A DNA stretch of 64,000 nucleotides, taken from the NCBI RefSeq assembly GCF_035555955.1, contig NZ_DATMGA010000067.1, forward strand, positions 41,165-105,164, read 5' to 3'. The first letter of the stretch is position 1; the number at the start of each line of letters is the position of its first letter. Below, in pieces: positions 35,813 through 44,501 of the stretch. Made by a program: the position numbers and the translations under genes. Source of the stretch: Eoetvoesia sp035555955. Lineage in GTDB: Bacteria; Pseudomonadota; Gammaproteobacteria; Burkholderiales; Burkholderiaceae_B. The notes under the pieces are model-generated. The model saw only the letters and a program-made list of their open reading frames with translations. It was not told where the DNA came from and did no database searches.

Positions 35813-36513
35813 CCGTTTCGTACTCCGCCCCCCGGACCCTGGCATTTACCGGCGGCGCGCTCCGGTTTGCGCCGGATCGCGTGGCCGAACCCGAGCCGCA
35901 ACTGTTCGATCCCGCCAATCCGGCGCTGGGCGCACGGCCCGTGAGCGTGGGCGGCCGCCAGGCGGCATGGTACGTAAACAGGCCCGGCCTGGGAGCAGCG
36001 GTCTTGCGGCATTATCGGCGCGGAGGGCTGGTTGCCCGGATCAGCCTCGATCTCTATCTCTGGACGGGCGCGGCGCGCACGCGCTCGTTCGCCGAATTCG
36101 ACATTCTGGATTTCCTGTACCAGAAAGGGCTGCCGGTGCCCAGGCCGCTGGCGGCGGCCTACTGGCGCGGCGGCTTGCGCTACCGGGCCGCCATCGTCAC
36201 CGAGCTGATCCCCGGGGCTCGAACCCTGGCCCGGAGCCTGGACGACTGCCGGCCCGAGGCGGTTGCCCAGGCCATCCATGCCATGCACGAGGCCGGTGTA
36301 TGGCACGCCGACCTCAATGCCTTCAATATCCTGATCGATGCGGCGGGCAAGGCCTGGCTCATCGATTTCGACCGGGGGCGCCGCTGCGTCGTCGATGCGG
36401 CGCGGCGTCGGGACAATTTGCTGCGGTTGCGGCGTTCTTTGTCCAAAGTGGCCGGCCAGGCCGGCGAGCAGTGCTGGGAAGCCATAAACCGCGCGTATGC
36501 AGAGCTTCCCTAA
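35809..36513 (+). CDS. kdkA: 3-deoxy-D-manno-octulosonic acid kinase
   Basis: LPS inner-core kinase of 234 residues with the small-kinase fold shared by WaaP and RIO kinases. The catalytic loop is VWHADLNAFNILID (HxDLNxxN) and the metal aspartate is in WLIDFDRGRR, both diagnostic of KdkA, which phosphorylates O-4 of the single Kdo in Haemophilus and Bordetella lipid A-core. ARISLDLYLWTGAARTRSFAEFD carries the nucleotide-binding part. It is translationally coupled to the permease upstream. Confidence 0.9.
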   Translation: MTVSYSAPRTLAFTGGALRFAPDRVAEPEPQLFDPANPALGARPVSVGGRQAAWYVNRPGLGAAVLRHYRRGGLVARISLDLYLWTGAARTRSFAEFDILDFLYQKGLPVPRPLAAAYWRGGLRYRAAIVTELIPGARTLARSLDDCRPEAVAQAIHAMHEAGVWHADLNAFNILIDAAGKAWLIDFDRGRRCVVDAARRRDNLLRLRRSLSKVAGQAGEQCWEAINRAYAELP

Positions 36514-36614
36514 TACGGGCGCAAATCGTCGCATGCCGTGTGAAAAAGCTTTATGATTTCGCCTTTTGGGCTTGCGGGTTTTGTCGTGGGCATCTTGTTT
36601 TCGGGGAGCTAACC

Positions 36615-37715
36615 ATGAATATCGGCGAAGCGGGGCGTTTGCTTCTTGGGTTGGGGATGGCGTTGCTGGTATCGTCCGCGTCGGCGCAGGACAAGGTCGT
36701 GAACGTCTACAACTGGGCCGAGTACACGGCGCCCGACACCATTTCGGGCTTCGAGAAGCAAACCGGCATCAAGGTGCGCTACGACGTCTACGACAGCAAC
36801 GATACCCTGCAGGCCAAGCTGCTTACCGGCAAGTCCGGGTACGACGTCGTGGTGCCGTCCACGCACTACGCCGCCCGCCAGTTGCAGGCCGGGCTGTTCC
36901 AGAAGCTGGACAAGGCGGCCATGCCCAATCTCAAATACCTGGATCCTGACATCATGGCGCTGGTCGCCGTCGTGGATCCCGGCAACCAATACCTGATTCC
37001 TTGGGGCTACGGCACCAACGGCCTGGGCTACAACGTGACCAAGGTGCGCGAAATCATGGGCGCCGACGCTCCGCTGGGAAGCTGGGACATGCTGTTCAAG
37101 CCCGAAAACGCCGCCAAGCTGAAGTCCTGCGGCATTTCCATACTGGATGAGGCCGCCCAGGTGTTTCCGGCTGTGCTGCACTATCTGGGCAAGGATCCCA
37201 ACAGCAGCAATCCCGACGACTACAAGGCCGCCCTCGAACTCCTCAAAAAAATACGGCCCTACGTCAGGCAGTTCAGCTCGTCGGGCTATATCGACGAACT
37301 GGCGGCGGGCGACCTGTGCATGGTCTATGGCTATTCGGGCGACGTCCTGATCGCGCGGCATCGCGCGCAGGTCGGCAAGAAGCCGTATTCCATCGATTAC
37401 TATCTGCCGTCGGGCGGCGCGCCCGCCTGGTTCGACACCATGGCCGTGCCCAAGGACGCCCCGCACCCCCAGGAGGCCATGGCCTTCATCAATTACATCG
37501 AAACGCCGCAGGTGCACGCGGCCATCACCAACACCATGTTCTATCCCAACGCCAACAAAGAGGCGCGCAAGTACGTCAACAAGGAAGTCGCTGGCAACCC
37601 CATGATCTACCCGCCGCCCGAAGTGGCGCGCACCTTGTTCCTCATCAAGTCGCAGCCCCTGCCCATCCAGCGCCTGCAAACGCGCTTGTGGGCCGAGCTC
37701 AAGTCGGGACGATAG
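36615..37715 (+). CDS. potF: putrescine-binding periplasmic protein
   Basis: Solute-binding protein of 366 residues with a signal peptide (LLLGLGMALLVSSASA, cleavage near residue 31 before QDKVV). VNVYNWAEYTAPDTI is the characteristic PotD/PotF start of the mature protein, and WGYGTNGLGYN is also conserved. GGGGAG at 36603-36608 is the ribosome site. It leads potFGHI; the ATPase-permease order after it and the single-substrate system favour PotF over PotD, but spermidine binding cannot be excluded by sequence alone. Confidence 0.93.
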   Translation: MNIGEAGRLLLGLGMALLVSSASAQDKVVNVYNWAEYTAPDTISGFEKQTGIKVRYDVYDSNDTLQAKLLTGKSGYDVVVPSTHYAARQLQAGLFQKLDKAAMPNLKYLDPDIMALVAVVDPGNQYLIPWGYGTNGLGYNVTKVREIMGADAPLGSWDMLFKPENAAKLKSCGISILDEAAQVFPAVLHYLGKDPNSSNPDDYKAALELLKKIRPYVRQFSSSGYIDELAAGDLCMVYGYSGDVLIARHRAQVGKKPYSIDYYLPSGGAPAWFDTMAVPKDAPHPQEAMAFINYIETPQVHAAITNTMFYPNANKEARKYVNKEVAGNPMIYPPPEVARTLFLIKSQPLPIQRLQTRLWAELKSGR

Positions 37716-37719
37716 CGCC

Positions 37720-38850
37720 ATGTCGGACGATCTCCTGATGGCGCCGACGGGTTCCGCCCACCCCGACGATTTCGTGCGGATCGCGGACGTGGTCAAGATC
37801 TTCGGCGATACCGTGGCGGTCCAGTCGGTAAGCCTGTCGGTGCGTCGCCAGGAAATCTTCGCGCTGCTGGGCAGCTCGGGCTGCGGAAAGTCCACGTTGC
37901 TGCGGATGCTGGCCGGTTTCGAAGAACCCACCTCGGGCCGCATCTACCTGGACAACGAGGATATCACCGCCTTGCCGCCGTATCGGCGGCCGGTCAACAT
38001 GATGTTCCAGTCCTATGCCTTGTTCCCGCACATGACCGTGGAATCGAACGTGGCGTTCGGCCTCAAGCAAGAGGGCGTTCCCGCCAATGAAATCCACGAG
38101 CGGGTTTTCGAGGCCCTGGACCTGGTGCAGATGGCGGGCTACTCGCGGCGCAAGCCCCAGCAGTTGTCGGGCGGCCAGCAGCAGCGCGTGGCGCTGGCGC
38201 GCAGCCTGGTCAAACGCCCCAAGCTGTTGCTGCTCGACGAGCCCATGTCGGCGCTCGACAAGCAAATACGCCAGAAGACCCAGATCGAACTCACCCGCAT
38301 CCTGGAACAGGTGGGGGTCACCTGCATCATGGTCACCCACGACCAGGAAGAGGCCATGACCATGGCCGACCGGCTGGCGGTCATGTCGGAAGGGCAGATC
38401 GTGCAGTGCGGCTCGCCGCAAGAGGTCTACACCTTTCCCAATTGCCGCTTCGTCGCCGGCTTCATCGGCTCGACCAATTTTTTCGACGGCGTCATTTCGG
38501 TGGACGAGCCCGATCACGTGCTCATCGAATCCGACCAGCTTGCGCGGCCGCTTTATGTGAACCACGGCGTCAGCGAGCCCCTGGGCATGAACGTGCATGT
38601 TTCCATCCGGCCCGAAAACATCCGCGTCCAGCGCGAGCAGCCCGAACTCGACTACAACTGGGCGCACGGCATGGTCAATCATGTGGCCTGGATGGGCAGC
38701 TACGTGCGCTACCAGATCCGCCTGGATTCGGGGCTGGTGATCGAAGCCAGCGTACCGGCCCTGATGCTGACCCAGGACGATGCGCCCGGCCTGGATGAAG
38801 AAGTCTACGCCTGCTGGGCCAGCGGCACCGCTACGGTATTGCCGTCATGA
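37720..38850 (+). CDS. potG: polyamine ABC transporter ATPase
   Basis: Cytoplasmic ATPase of 376 residues. It has Walker A GSSGCGKST near residue 50, the Q-loop QSYALFPHMTV, signature LSGGQQQRVALARSL, Walker B LLLLDEPMSALD and the H-loop MVTHDQEEAMTMADR, then a C-terminal TOBE domain (from about 290). It starts four bases after potF and its stop overlaps potH by ATGA. It drives putrescine uptake through PotH and PotI. Confidence 0.95.
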   Translation: MSDDLLMAPTGSAHPDDFVRIADVVKIFGDTVAVQSVSLSVRRQEIFALLGSSGCGKSTLLRMLAGFEEPTSGRIYLDNEDITALPPYRRPVNMMFQSYALFPHMTVESNVAFGLKQEGVPANEIHERVFEALDLVQMAGYSRRKPQQLSGGQQQRVALARSLVKRPKLLLLDEPMSALDKQIRQKTQIELTRILEQVGVTCIMVTHDQEEAMTMADRLAVMSEGQIVQCGSPQEVYTFPNCRFVAGFIGSTNFFDGVISVDEPDHVLIESDQLARPLYVNHGVSEPLGMNVHVSIRPENIRVQREQPELDYNWAHGMVNHVAWMGSYVRYQIRLDSGLVIEASVPALMLTQDDAPGLDEEVYACWASGTATVLPS

Positions 38851-39767
38851 GCCGGCAGTCCTTGGCGCGGTTTGCGCCGTCGCGCCGTACGCTGGCCATC
38901 GTCCCGCCGTTCGTGTGGCTGGGCCTGTTCCTGTTGCTGCCTTTCCTGCTGGTCCTGAAGATAAGCTTTGCGGACCTCAAGTTCGGCATTCCGCCCTATA
39001 CCTCGTTGGCCGAGATCAAGGACCAGACGCTGACCATAGGCCTGCACCTGCGCACTTACGCGCTGCTGTTTACCGACAGCCTGTATATCGCTACCTACCT
39101 CAATTCGGTCAAGATGGCGGCGATCACCACATTGTGCTGCGGGCTTATCGGCTACCCCATGGCCTACTATATTGCGCGCTCGCGCCCGGCGCAGCGCAAC
39201 CTGTTGCTCCTGGCTGTCATTCTGCCGTTCTGGACCTCTCTGCTGCTGCGCGTGTATGCCTGGGTGGGCATCCTGCGCAACGACGGCCTGCTCAATCATG
39301 TGCTGATGTGGCTGGGGCTTATTGGCTCCCCTGTGGAAATCTACCGCACCGACCTGGCCGTCTACATCGGGCTGGTCTACGCCTACCTGCCGTTCTTCAT
39401 CCTGCCGCTTTACGCCAACCTGGTGAAAATGGACTTGCGCCTGCTGGAGGCCGCCCACGACCTGGGCGCCAGGCCGTGGCGCGTGTTCTTCAGCATCACT
39501 CTGCCGCTGTCCATGCCCGGCGTCGTGGCGGGCGCCATGCTGGTGTTCATTCCCACAGTCGGCGAGTACGTCATTCCCGAAATGCTGGGCGGAGCGAATA
39601 CGCTCATGATGGGGCGGGTCATGTGGAACGAATTCTTCAATAACGCCGATTGGCCCATGGCGTCGGCCGTGACCTGCGTCATGGTGCTGCTGCTCCTGAT
39701 TCCCCTGGTCCTGTTCCAGTACAGCCAGGTGCGGCAGTTGGACGACGGCAGGAAGGGGGCGGCATGA
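38847..39767 (+). CDS. potH: polyamine ABC transporter permease PotH
   Basis: Inner-membrane permease of 306 residues with six predicted helices. The ATPase-contact EAA loop is EAAHDLGARPWRVFFSITLP. The N-terminal region includes FVWLGLFLLLPFLLVLKISFA, the first membrane segment. It overlaps potG and potI by four bases each and would form the heterodimeric channel with PotI. Confidence 0.95.
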   Translation: MSRQSLARFAPSRRTLAIVPPFVWLGLFLLLPFLLVLKISFADLKFGIPPYTSLAEIKDQTLTIGLHLRTYALLFTDSLYIATYLNSVKMAAITTLCCGLIGYPMAYYIARSRPAQRNLLLLAVILPFWTSLLLRVYAWVGILRNDGLLNHVLMWLGLIGSPVEIYRTDLAVYIGLVYAYLPFFILPLYANLVKMDLRLLEAAHDLGARPWRVFFSITLPLSMPGVVAGAMLVFIPTVGEYVIPEMLGGANTLMMGRVMWNEFFNNADWPMASAVTCVMVLLLLIPLVLFQYSQVRQLDDGRKGAA

Positions 39768-40567
39768 TCCAGTCCAGCCGCAGCTTGCGAGCCGCCGTAC
39801 TGTTCCTGGGTTATGGCTTTTTGTACGTGCCCATAGTCTGCCTCATGGCGTTCTCGTTCAACGATTCGCCCATGATGACGTCGTGGACGGGGTTTTCCTG
39901 GCGCTGGTACCATTCGCTCTTCAATGACCAGGCGCTCTTGAGCGCGGCCTGGCTGTCGCTGCGGATCGCGCTTCTCACGGCGACCGCCGCCACCATCATC
40001 GGCACCTGGGCCGGCTATGTGCTGGCACGCATGGGCCGGTTCCGCGGCTTCGCCCTGTACGTGGGCATGCTCAGCGCGCCGCTGGTCATTCCCGAGGTCG
40101 TGCTGGGCATTGCGCTGCTGCTTATGTTCGTCGAGCTCGGCGATTTGTTCGGCTGGCCATCGGGCAATGGCATTTTCACGATATGGGTGGGGCACGTCAC
40201 GCTGTGCATGGCCTATGTGGCGGTGGTGATCCAGTCGCGCATCCGCGACCTGGACCGCTCGCTGGAAGAGGCGGCCCTCGACCTGGGCGCCACGCCGCTG
40301 AAGGTGTTCTTCAGCATCACGCTGCCCTTGATCGCGCCCGCCCTGGCGGCGGCCTGGCTGCTGGCGTTTACCCTGTCGCTGGACGACGTGGTGATTGCGT
40401 CGTTCCTGTCGGGGCCGGGCTACACCACCTTGCCGCTCGAGGTGTTCTCCCGGGTGCGCCTGGGCGTCAAGCCCGAGATCAACGCCCTGGCGAGCATTTT
40501 CATCGTGGTCGTGGGGATATGCGTTCTTGTGGCCAACCGGATACAACGACGCAAGGAGTCGATATGA
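39764..40567 (+). CDS. potI: polyamine ABC transporter permease PotI
   Basis: Second permease, 267 residues and six helices, with EAA loop EEAALDLGATPLKVFFSITL and the conserved SLDDVVIASFLSGPG. The ATG at 39764 overlaps the potH stop; the frame is open further upstream but that reading covers potH. The last bases overlap the start of the ArsC-like gene, so the thiol protein downstream is translated with the transporter. Confidence 0.95.
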   Translation: MIQSSRSLRAAVLFLGYGFLYVPIVCLMAFSFNDSPMMTSWTGFSWRWYHSLFNDQALLSAAWLSLRIALLTATAATIIGTWAGYVLARMGRFRGFALYVGMLSAPLVIPEVVLGIALLLMFVELGDLFGWPSGNGIFTIWVGHVTLCMAYVAVVIQSRIRDLDRSLEEAALDLGATPLKVFFSITLPLIAPALAAAWLLAFTLSLDDVVIASFLSGPGYTTLPLEVFSRVRLGVKPEINALASIFIVVVGICVLVANRIQRRKESI

Positions 40568-40923
40568 GCGAAACCATACAGCTTTATGGGTTGAAACGTT
40601 GCAGCACGTGCGTAAAGGCCATGGGCTGGCTCGACGAGCACAAGGTTGCCTACCATTTCACCGATTACCGCGACAATCCCGTCGATCCCGGCAAGCTGTC
40701 GCAATGGTCAGCCGAGGCCGGCGGCTGGGAAAAGCTGATAAACCGCGCGTCCATGACATGGCGCAACCTGCCGGACGGGCGCAAGGCGCCCGCCAGCGAC
40801 AAGGAATGGCTGGCTCTGGCCGTGGAGTTTCCCACCCTGATAAAGCGGCCCGTCATGGTGCGCGCCGGCGCGTTGCTGGGGCTGGGGTTCTCCGACAAGA
40901 AATACAGCGAATTACTAGGATAA
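40564..40923 (+). CDS. ArsC/Spx-family protein (YffB-like)
   Basis: Thioredoxin-fold protein of 119 residues with YGLKRCSTCVKA at the start, so the redox pair is C13-C16 (CxxC), and SNRKxx-like WEKLINRASMTWRNLP and LIKRPVM later, the pattern of the YffB subgroup of arsenate-reductase-related proteins. The arsenate reductase role is doubtful, since the catalytic residues of ArsC are only partly kept and no ars genes are near. It overlaps potI by four bases and precedes rpiA by four. Confidence 0.88.
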   Translation: MSETIQLYGLKRCSTCVKAMGWLDEHKVAYHFTDYRDNPVDPGKLSQWSAEAGGWEKLINRASMTWRNLPDGRKAPASDKEWLALAVEFPTLIKRPVMVRAGALLGLGFSDKKYSELLG

Positions 40924-40927
40924 AACC

Positions 40928-41611
40928 ATGCTGACACAGCAGGAACTCAAACAGAACGTGGCCCAGGCGGCCGTCGACTATATTTTGCCCATGCTGCGTC
41001 CGGACGTCGTCATCGGGGTCGGCACCGGCTCCACCGCAGATCTGTTCATCGACGCGCTGGCCGCCCATAAGGCGAGCTTTCGGGGGGCGGTGTCCAGCTC
41101 CGAGCGCAGCTCGGCGCGGCTGGCCGCGCTGGGCGTGCAGGTCTTCGACCTGAACGACGTCGAAAGCATGCCCGTGTATGTCGACGGCGCCGACGAAATC
41201 GATGCGGGCCTGCATATGGTCAAGGGCGGCGGCGGGGCGCTGACGCGGGAAAAAATCGTGGCGTCCGTGGCCGAGCAATTCGTCTGCATCGTCGATGAGT
41301 CCAAGCTGGTCGGACAACTGGGCGGCTTTCCCCTGCCCATCGAAGTCATTCCCATGGCGGTCGGCGCCGTGGCTCGCGAGTTGGCGCGCCTGGGCGGCAA
41401 GCCAGTGCTGCGCGACGGCTTCGTCACCGACAACGGCTGCCGCATCCTGGATGTTTCGGGCCTGGCCATTGCCGATCCCGCCCAGTTCGAAGCGCGCGTC
41501 AACAATATTCCGGGCGTGGTCACCTGCGGCCTGTTCGCCATCGCCGGGGCCGATGTTGCGCTCATGTCCACGCAGGACGGCGTAAGGCAGCTGCGGCCCG
41601 CTTCGTCATAA
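40928..41611 (+). CDS. rpiA: ribose-5-phosphate isomerase A
   Basis: Pentose-phosphate enzyme of 227 residues interconverting ribose 5-phosphate and ribulose 5-phosphate. GVGTGSTADLFIDAL (about 31-45), SSERSSARLAALGV, YVDGADEID (77-85) and KGGGGALTREKIVA (with the catalytic Asp and Glu in these segments) are all conserved. It follows the ArsC-like gene by four bases, so the pot transcript probably reads into it. The Pho box of phoU overlaps its stop. Confidence 0.97.
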   Translation: MLTQQELKQNVAQAAVDYILPMLRPDVVIGVGTGSTADLFIDALAAHKASFRGAVSSSERSSARLAALGVQVFDLNDVESMPVYVDGADEIDAGLHMVKGGGGALTREKIVASVAEQFVCIVDESKLVGQLGGFPLPIEVIPMAVGAVARELARLGGKPVLRDGFVTDNGCRILDVSGLAIADPAQFEARVNNIPGVVTCGLFAIAGADVALMSTQDGVRQLRPASS

Positions 41612-41620
41612 TTACGTCAT
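41603..41620 (+). promoter_or_regulatory. Pho box (PhoB-binding site) for phoU
   Basis: TCGTCAT AATT ACGTCAT (41603-41609 and 41614-41620) is a direct repeat of seven bases with an AT-rich four-base spacer, close to the PhoB consensus CTGTCAT-N4-CTGTCAT and in the plus orientation. A -10-like TAGGCT lies at 41631-41636, so transcription could start near 41643. The rpiA stop codon lies inside the box. Confidence 0.7.
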
Positions 41621-41652
41621 ATCTTTGCGTTAGGCTGGCTTCTTCAAGTGGT

Positions 41653-41679
41653 CGCCGCACCCGTTTGTGGGTGGCGGCG
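41653..41679 (+). promoter_or_regulatory. hairpin in the phoU leader
   Basis: CGCCGCACCC (41653-41662) pairs with GGGTGGCGGCG (41669-41679) around GTTTGT, with one bulged base. It could be a terminator after rpiA, though no U-tract follows, or an element of the ~165-base phoU leader. The remaining bases to 41808 hold a -10-like TATTAT (41745-41750) without a good -35. Confidence 0.45.
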
Positions 41680-41808
41680 CAACGAACCCTGCTGCGCCAT
41701 TGGGTGGATGCGTGTTTTCAGTGTACCCTTGGCGCTATTCGCTTTATTATTTTCGTATTGGCCCGCAAGGCGCCACTTTCTAGACATTTGCGATGAACGA
41801 AGGCTGAT

Positions 41809-42537
41809 ATGTCCGAACATACCAACAAGCAGTTTTCCACCGATCTTGAAACCACGCGGTCCCTGTTCCTGCAAATGGGTGGTCTGGTCGAGTCCATGGT
41901 TCGGGACGGCATGGAAGTCTTGATCAGCGGCGACCTGGCCCTGGTGGATCAGGTTCGCGAGCGCGAAAAAGAGGTCAACCGCCTCGAGGTGGAAATCGAC
42001 GAGCGCATCGGCTACGTCATCGCCCGCAACCAGCCCACCGCCATCGACCTGCGCCTGCTGCTGTCGGTCTCCAAAATGCTGACCGACATGGAGCGCTGCG
42101 GCGACGAGGCCGAGAAAATCGCCAAGGTGGCGCGCCGCCTGCACGAAACCGACGGGCGCTACACGCCCATTGTCGAACTGCGCCACATGACCAACTACGT
42201 GGTCGGCATGATCCACGATTCGCTGGATTCGTTCGCCCGCGAAGACCCTTTGCTGGCGGCCCAGGTGGTGCGCAACGACAAGGAAGTCGACAAGGAATGG
42301 AAGGCGTCCCTGCGCCATATCATTACCTACATGATCGAGGATCCGCGCATCATCACGCGGGCCATCGACCTTGTCTTCATCGCCCGCTCGCTCGAGCGCA
42401 TCGGCGACCACGCCAAGAACATGGCCGAACGCGTCATCTACATGGTGCGCGGCGCCGACGTGCGCCACACCGGCGTCAAGGCCACCGAACGCACCGCGCG
42501 CGGCGAAGACCCCTACGAGGAAGAAAACGAAGTCTAG
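41809..42537 (+). CDS. phoU: phosphate regulon negative regulator PhoU
   Basis: Protein of 242 residues made of two PhoU domains (about 20-105 and 125-215) of three helices each. The metal-binding pattern E-x3-D appears in MERCGDEAEKIAKVAR and ERIGDHAKNMAERV. PhoU holds the PhoR kinase in check when phosphate is plentiful and limits Pst uptake. Unlike E. coli, pstSCAB does not precede it here; it stands alone behind its own Pho box, so phosphate limitation should raise its expression. Confidence 0.95.
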   Translation: MSEHTNKQFSTDLETTRSLFLQMGGLVESMVRDGMEVLISGDLALVDQVREREKEVNRLEVEIDERIGYVIARNQPTAIDLRLLLSVSKMLTDMERCGDEAEKIAKVARRLHETDGRYTPIVELRHMTNYVVGMIHDSLDSFAREDPLLAAQVVRNDKEVDKEWKASLRHIITYMIEDPRIITRAIDLVFIARSLERIGDHAKNMAERVIYMVRGADVRHTGVKATERTARGEDPYEEENEV

Positions 42538-42607
42538 GGTCGCTGGGAAGCCCGGCACCCGGTATCGCCCCCACGTAGCTGCTGTGCGTGCCACCACGAC
42601 GTAGTCA

Positions 42608-42680
42608 GGCCGCTTCAGCTTGGCCAATTTTGTGAAGTTGGAGCACCGACCTGAACAAAATTGGCCAAGCTGAAACGGCC
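42608..42680. repeat. inverted repeat with 26-bp arms, possible MITE/REP-like element
   Basis: Arms 42608-42633 and 42655-42680 match in 25 of 26 positions; the core is CTTGGCCAATTTTGT with its complement ACAAAATTGGCCAAG. The loop is 21 bases. The element lies in the convergent phoU-yggX gap (220 bases). It is not followed by a U-tract and is unlike the terminator beside it, so a relic of a small mobile or repeat element is plausible. Confidence 0.6.
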
Positions 42681-42692
42681 GCTTAAGAACCC

Positions 42693-42750
42693 AAAAAAAA
42701 CGCTCCCAAAACAAAACGGCCTCCAGGGAAGCCGTTTTGTTTTGGGAGCG
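42693..42750 (-). terminator. intrinsic terminator of yggX
   Basis: A perfect 20-pair stem (42701-42720 and 42731-42750; CGCTCCCAAAACAAAACGGC) with a ten-base loop begins six bases after the yggX stop. On the minus strand it is followed by an eight-T run (42700-42693), so it terminates yggX transcription. Confidence 0.92.
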
Positions 42751-42756
42751 GCGGGA

Positions 42757-43029
42757 TTACGCCGACGGAGGAACGTAGCCCTGGGCTTCGACGTTGGCGT
42801 CCTGGAACAGGAAGTTTTCCATTTGCTGGGCCAGGTACTTGCGGGCGCGGGCGTCGGCCAGGTTCAGGCGGTTTTCGTTGACCAGGCGGGTTTGGGTGTC
42901 CACCCACATCGCCCACGCCTCTTTCGAGATGTTCTGCCAGATGCGAACGCCCAGTTCTCCCGGATACGGGGGGAAGTCCAGCCCCTCGGCTTCGCGCTTG
43001 AGCTTTACGCAGTTAACCATACGTGCCAT
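42757..43029 (-). CDS. yggX: oxidative damage protection / Fe(II)-trafficking protein YggX
   Basis: Protein of 90 residues in the YggX family, which protects iron-sulfur enzymes from superoxide and is thought to handle ferrous iron. MARMVNCVKLKREAEGLDFPPYPGELG (with the single conserved cysteine C7) and WVDTQTRLVNENRLNLADARARKYL are diagnostic. It ends in a strong terminator. Its usual partner mutY is not adjacent. Upstream lies argA, also on the minus strand, about 90 bases away. Confidence 0.95.
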   Translation of the reverse strand: MARMVNCVKLKREAEGLDFPPYPGELGVRIWQNISKEAWAMWVDTQTRLVNENRLNLADARARKYLAQQMENFLFQDANVEAQGYVPPSA

Positions 43030-43121
43030 GAAAGTCTTACCTCGAACGAGTTATGCAATAAGGCACATTGTACCCAGACCCAGGGTGGTTCGTGCGCAAG
43101 CCCTTGGGGCGATTGCTGTTT

Positions 43122-44477
43122 TTACAGCCGCTTGATGAACACCAGGCTGTTGCGCGAGCGGTTGTAGTGAGCCTGGCGCTCTTTGGGCAGGTCGGCCACG
43201 CCGCCCTGGACGAAGCCGCGTTTCATGAACCAGTGCGAGGTGCGCGTGGTCAGCACGAAAAGACGCCGGGCCCCCATGGCGCGGGCGCGCGACTCGGTGT
43301 GGCGCAGCAGGATTTCGCCTTCGCCCGAGCCCTGCCATTCGGGATGGACGATCAGGCAGGCCATTTCCGCCATGCCTTCGCTCAGGTAGGGATTGAGCGC
43401 GACACAGCCGTAGATGACGCCGTCGTGCTCCAGGACGGTGAACTGCTCGACGTCGCGCTCGATGACCGCCCGGCCGCGCGGCACCAGCGTGCCGTCGGCT
43501 TCGAGGGGCTCGATCAGTTGCACGATGGCGCCCACATCGTCGACCGTGGCCGGCCGCAGGTCGTCCAGGGTGTCTTCGACCACCATGGTGCCGACCCCAT
43601 CGTGGGTGAAGATTTCGAGCAGGACGCTGCCGTCCAGCGTATAGGGAATGAGGTGCGCCCGGGCCACGCCCCGCTTGACGGCCCGCGAGGCATGGCTCAG
43701 GAAGGAGGCCGTGTCTTCGTCCAGCGTGCCGGTGGCGAGCAGGGCGTCCGCGTCCTCGCGCGCCAGCTCGGTGTCCACCGAGCCGTCTTCGTCGCGCACG
43801 GTGCGGTCCTGGGTCATGAAGATAAGCTTTTCGGCCCGCAGGGCCACGGCGGCGCTGGTGGCCAGGTCTTCCATGGCCAGGTTGAACGCTTCGCCGGTGG
43901 GCGAGAAGCCCAGCGGCGAAAGCAGCACGATGGCCCCCTGGTTCATGACGGCGTTCAGGGCATTGATGTCAAGCTTGCGCACCGCGCCGGTGTGTTTGTA
44001 GTCGATGCCGTCGATGATGCCCACCGGCCGCGCGGTGACGAAATTGCCCGAGATGACCCGGATATGGGCGTGGGACATGGGTGTGTTGGGCAGCCCCTGG
44101 CTGAACGCCGCCTCGATGTCCAGGCGGATTTCGCCGGCGGCCTCCTTGGCGCATTCCAGCGCTTCCGGGCTGGTGGGCTCGGTGCCGCGCCCGAACTGGG
44201 TGTCGTAGCCCTTGAGCTTGAGCTGCTCGTTGACCTGGGGGCGCGAGCCGTGAACCAGAACCAGCTTGACGCCCAGCGCCGAGAGCAGCGAAAGATCCTG
44301 GATAATGGTGTTCAATACGCCGTCGTAGACGAGCTCCCCGCCGAAGGCCACGACGAAGGTCTTGCCCCGGAAATCGTGCACATAGGGCGCGACATCGCGA
44401 AACCAGCGCACGAACTGCGCCGGCGCGAATTCCGGGGCGTCTTGGGCTGAGAACGTGTCGACTTCATTTGTGGCCAT
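43122..44477 (-). CDS. argA: N-acetylglutamate synthase
   Basis: First enzyme of arginine synthesis, 451 residues (E. coli ArgA 443), with an N-terminal amino-acid-kinase-like regulatory domain (about 35-290; VVAFGGELV, LVLVHGSRPQVN) and a C-terminal GNAT acetyltransferase domain (about 300-445; CLIVHPEWQGSGEGEILLRH as the acetyl-CoA loop). The E. coli enzyme is inhibited by arginine through the kinase-like domain. The ATG at 44477 is divergent from hrpA with 84 bases between. It is likely co-directional but separately terminated from yggX. Confidence 0.95.
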   Translation of the reverse strand: MATNEVDTFSAQDAPEFAPAQFVRWFRDVAPYVHDFRGKTFVVAFGGELVYDGVLNTIIQDLSLLSALGVKLVLVHGSRPQVNEQLKLKGYDTQFGRGTEPTSPEALECAKEAAGEIRLDIEAAFSQGLPNTPMSHAHIRVISGNFVTARPVGIIDGIDYKHTGAVRKLDINALNAVMNQGAIVLLSPLGFSPTGEAFNLAMEDLATSAAVALRAEKLIFMTQDRTVRDEDGSVDTELAREDADALLATGTLDEDTASFLSHASRAVKRGVARAHLIPYTLDGSVLLEIFTHDGVGTMVVEDTLDDLRPATVDDVGAIVQLIEPLEADGTLVPRGRAVIERDVEQFTVLEHDGVIYGCVALNPYLSEGMAEMACLIVHPEWQGSGEGEILLRHTESRARAMGARRLFVLTTRTSHWFMKRGFVQGGVADLPKERQAHYNRSRNSLVFIKRL

Positions 44478-44501
44478 GGCGGTGTCCGAAGATCCATAAT
44501 G

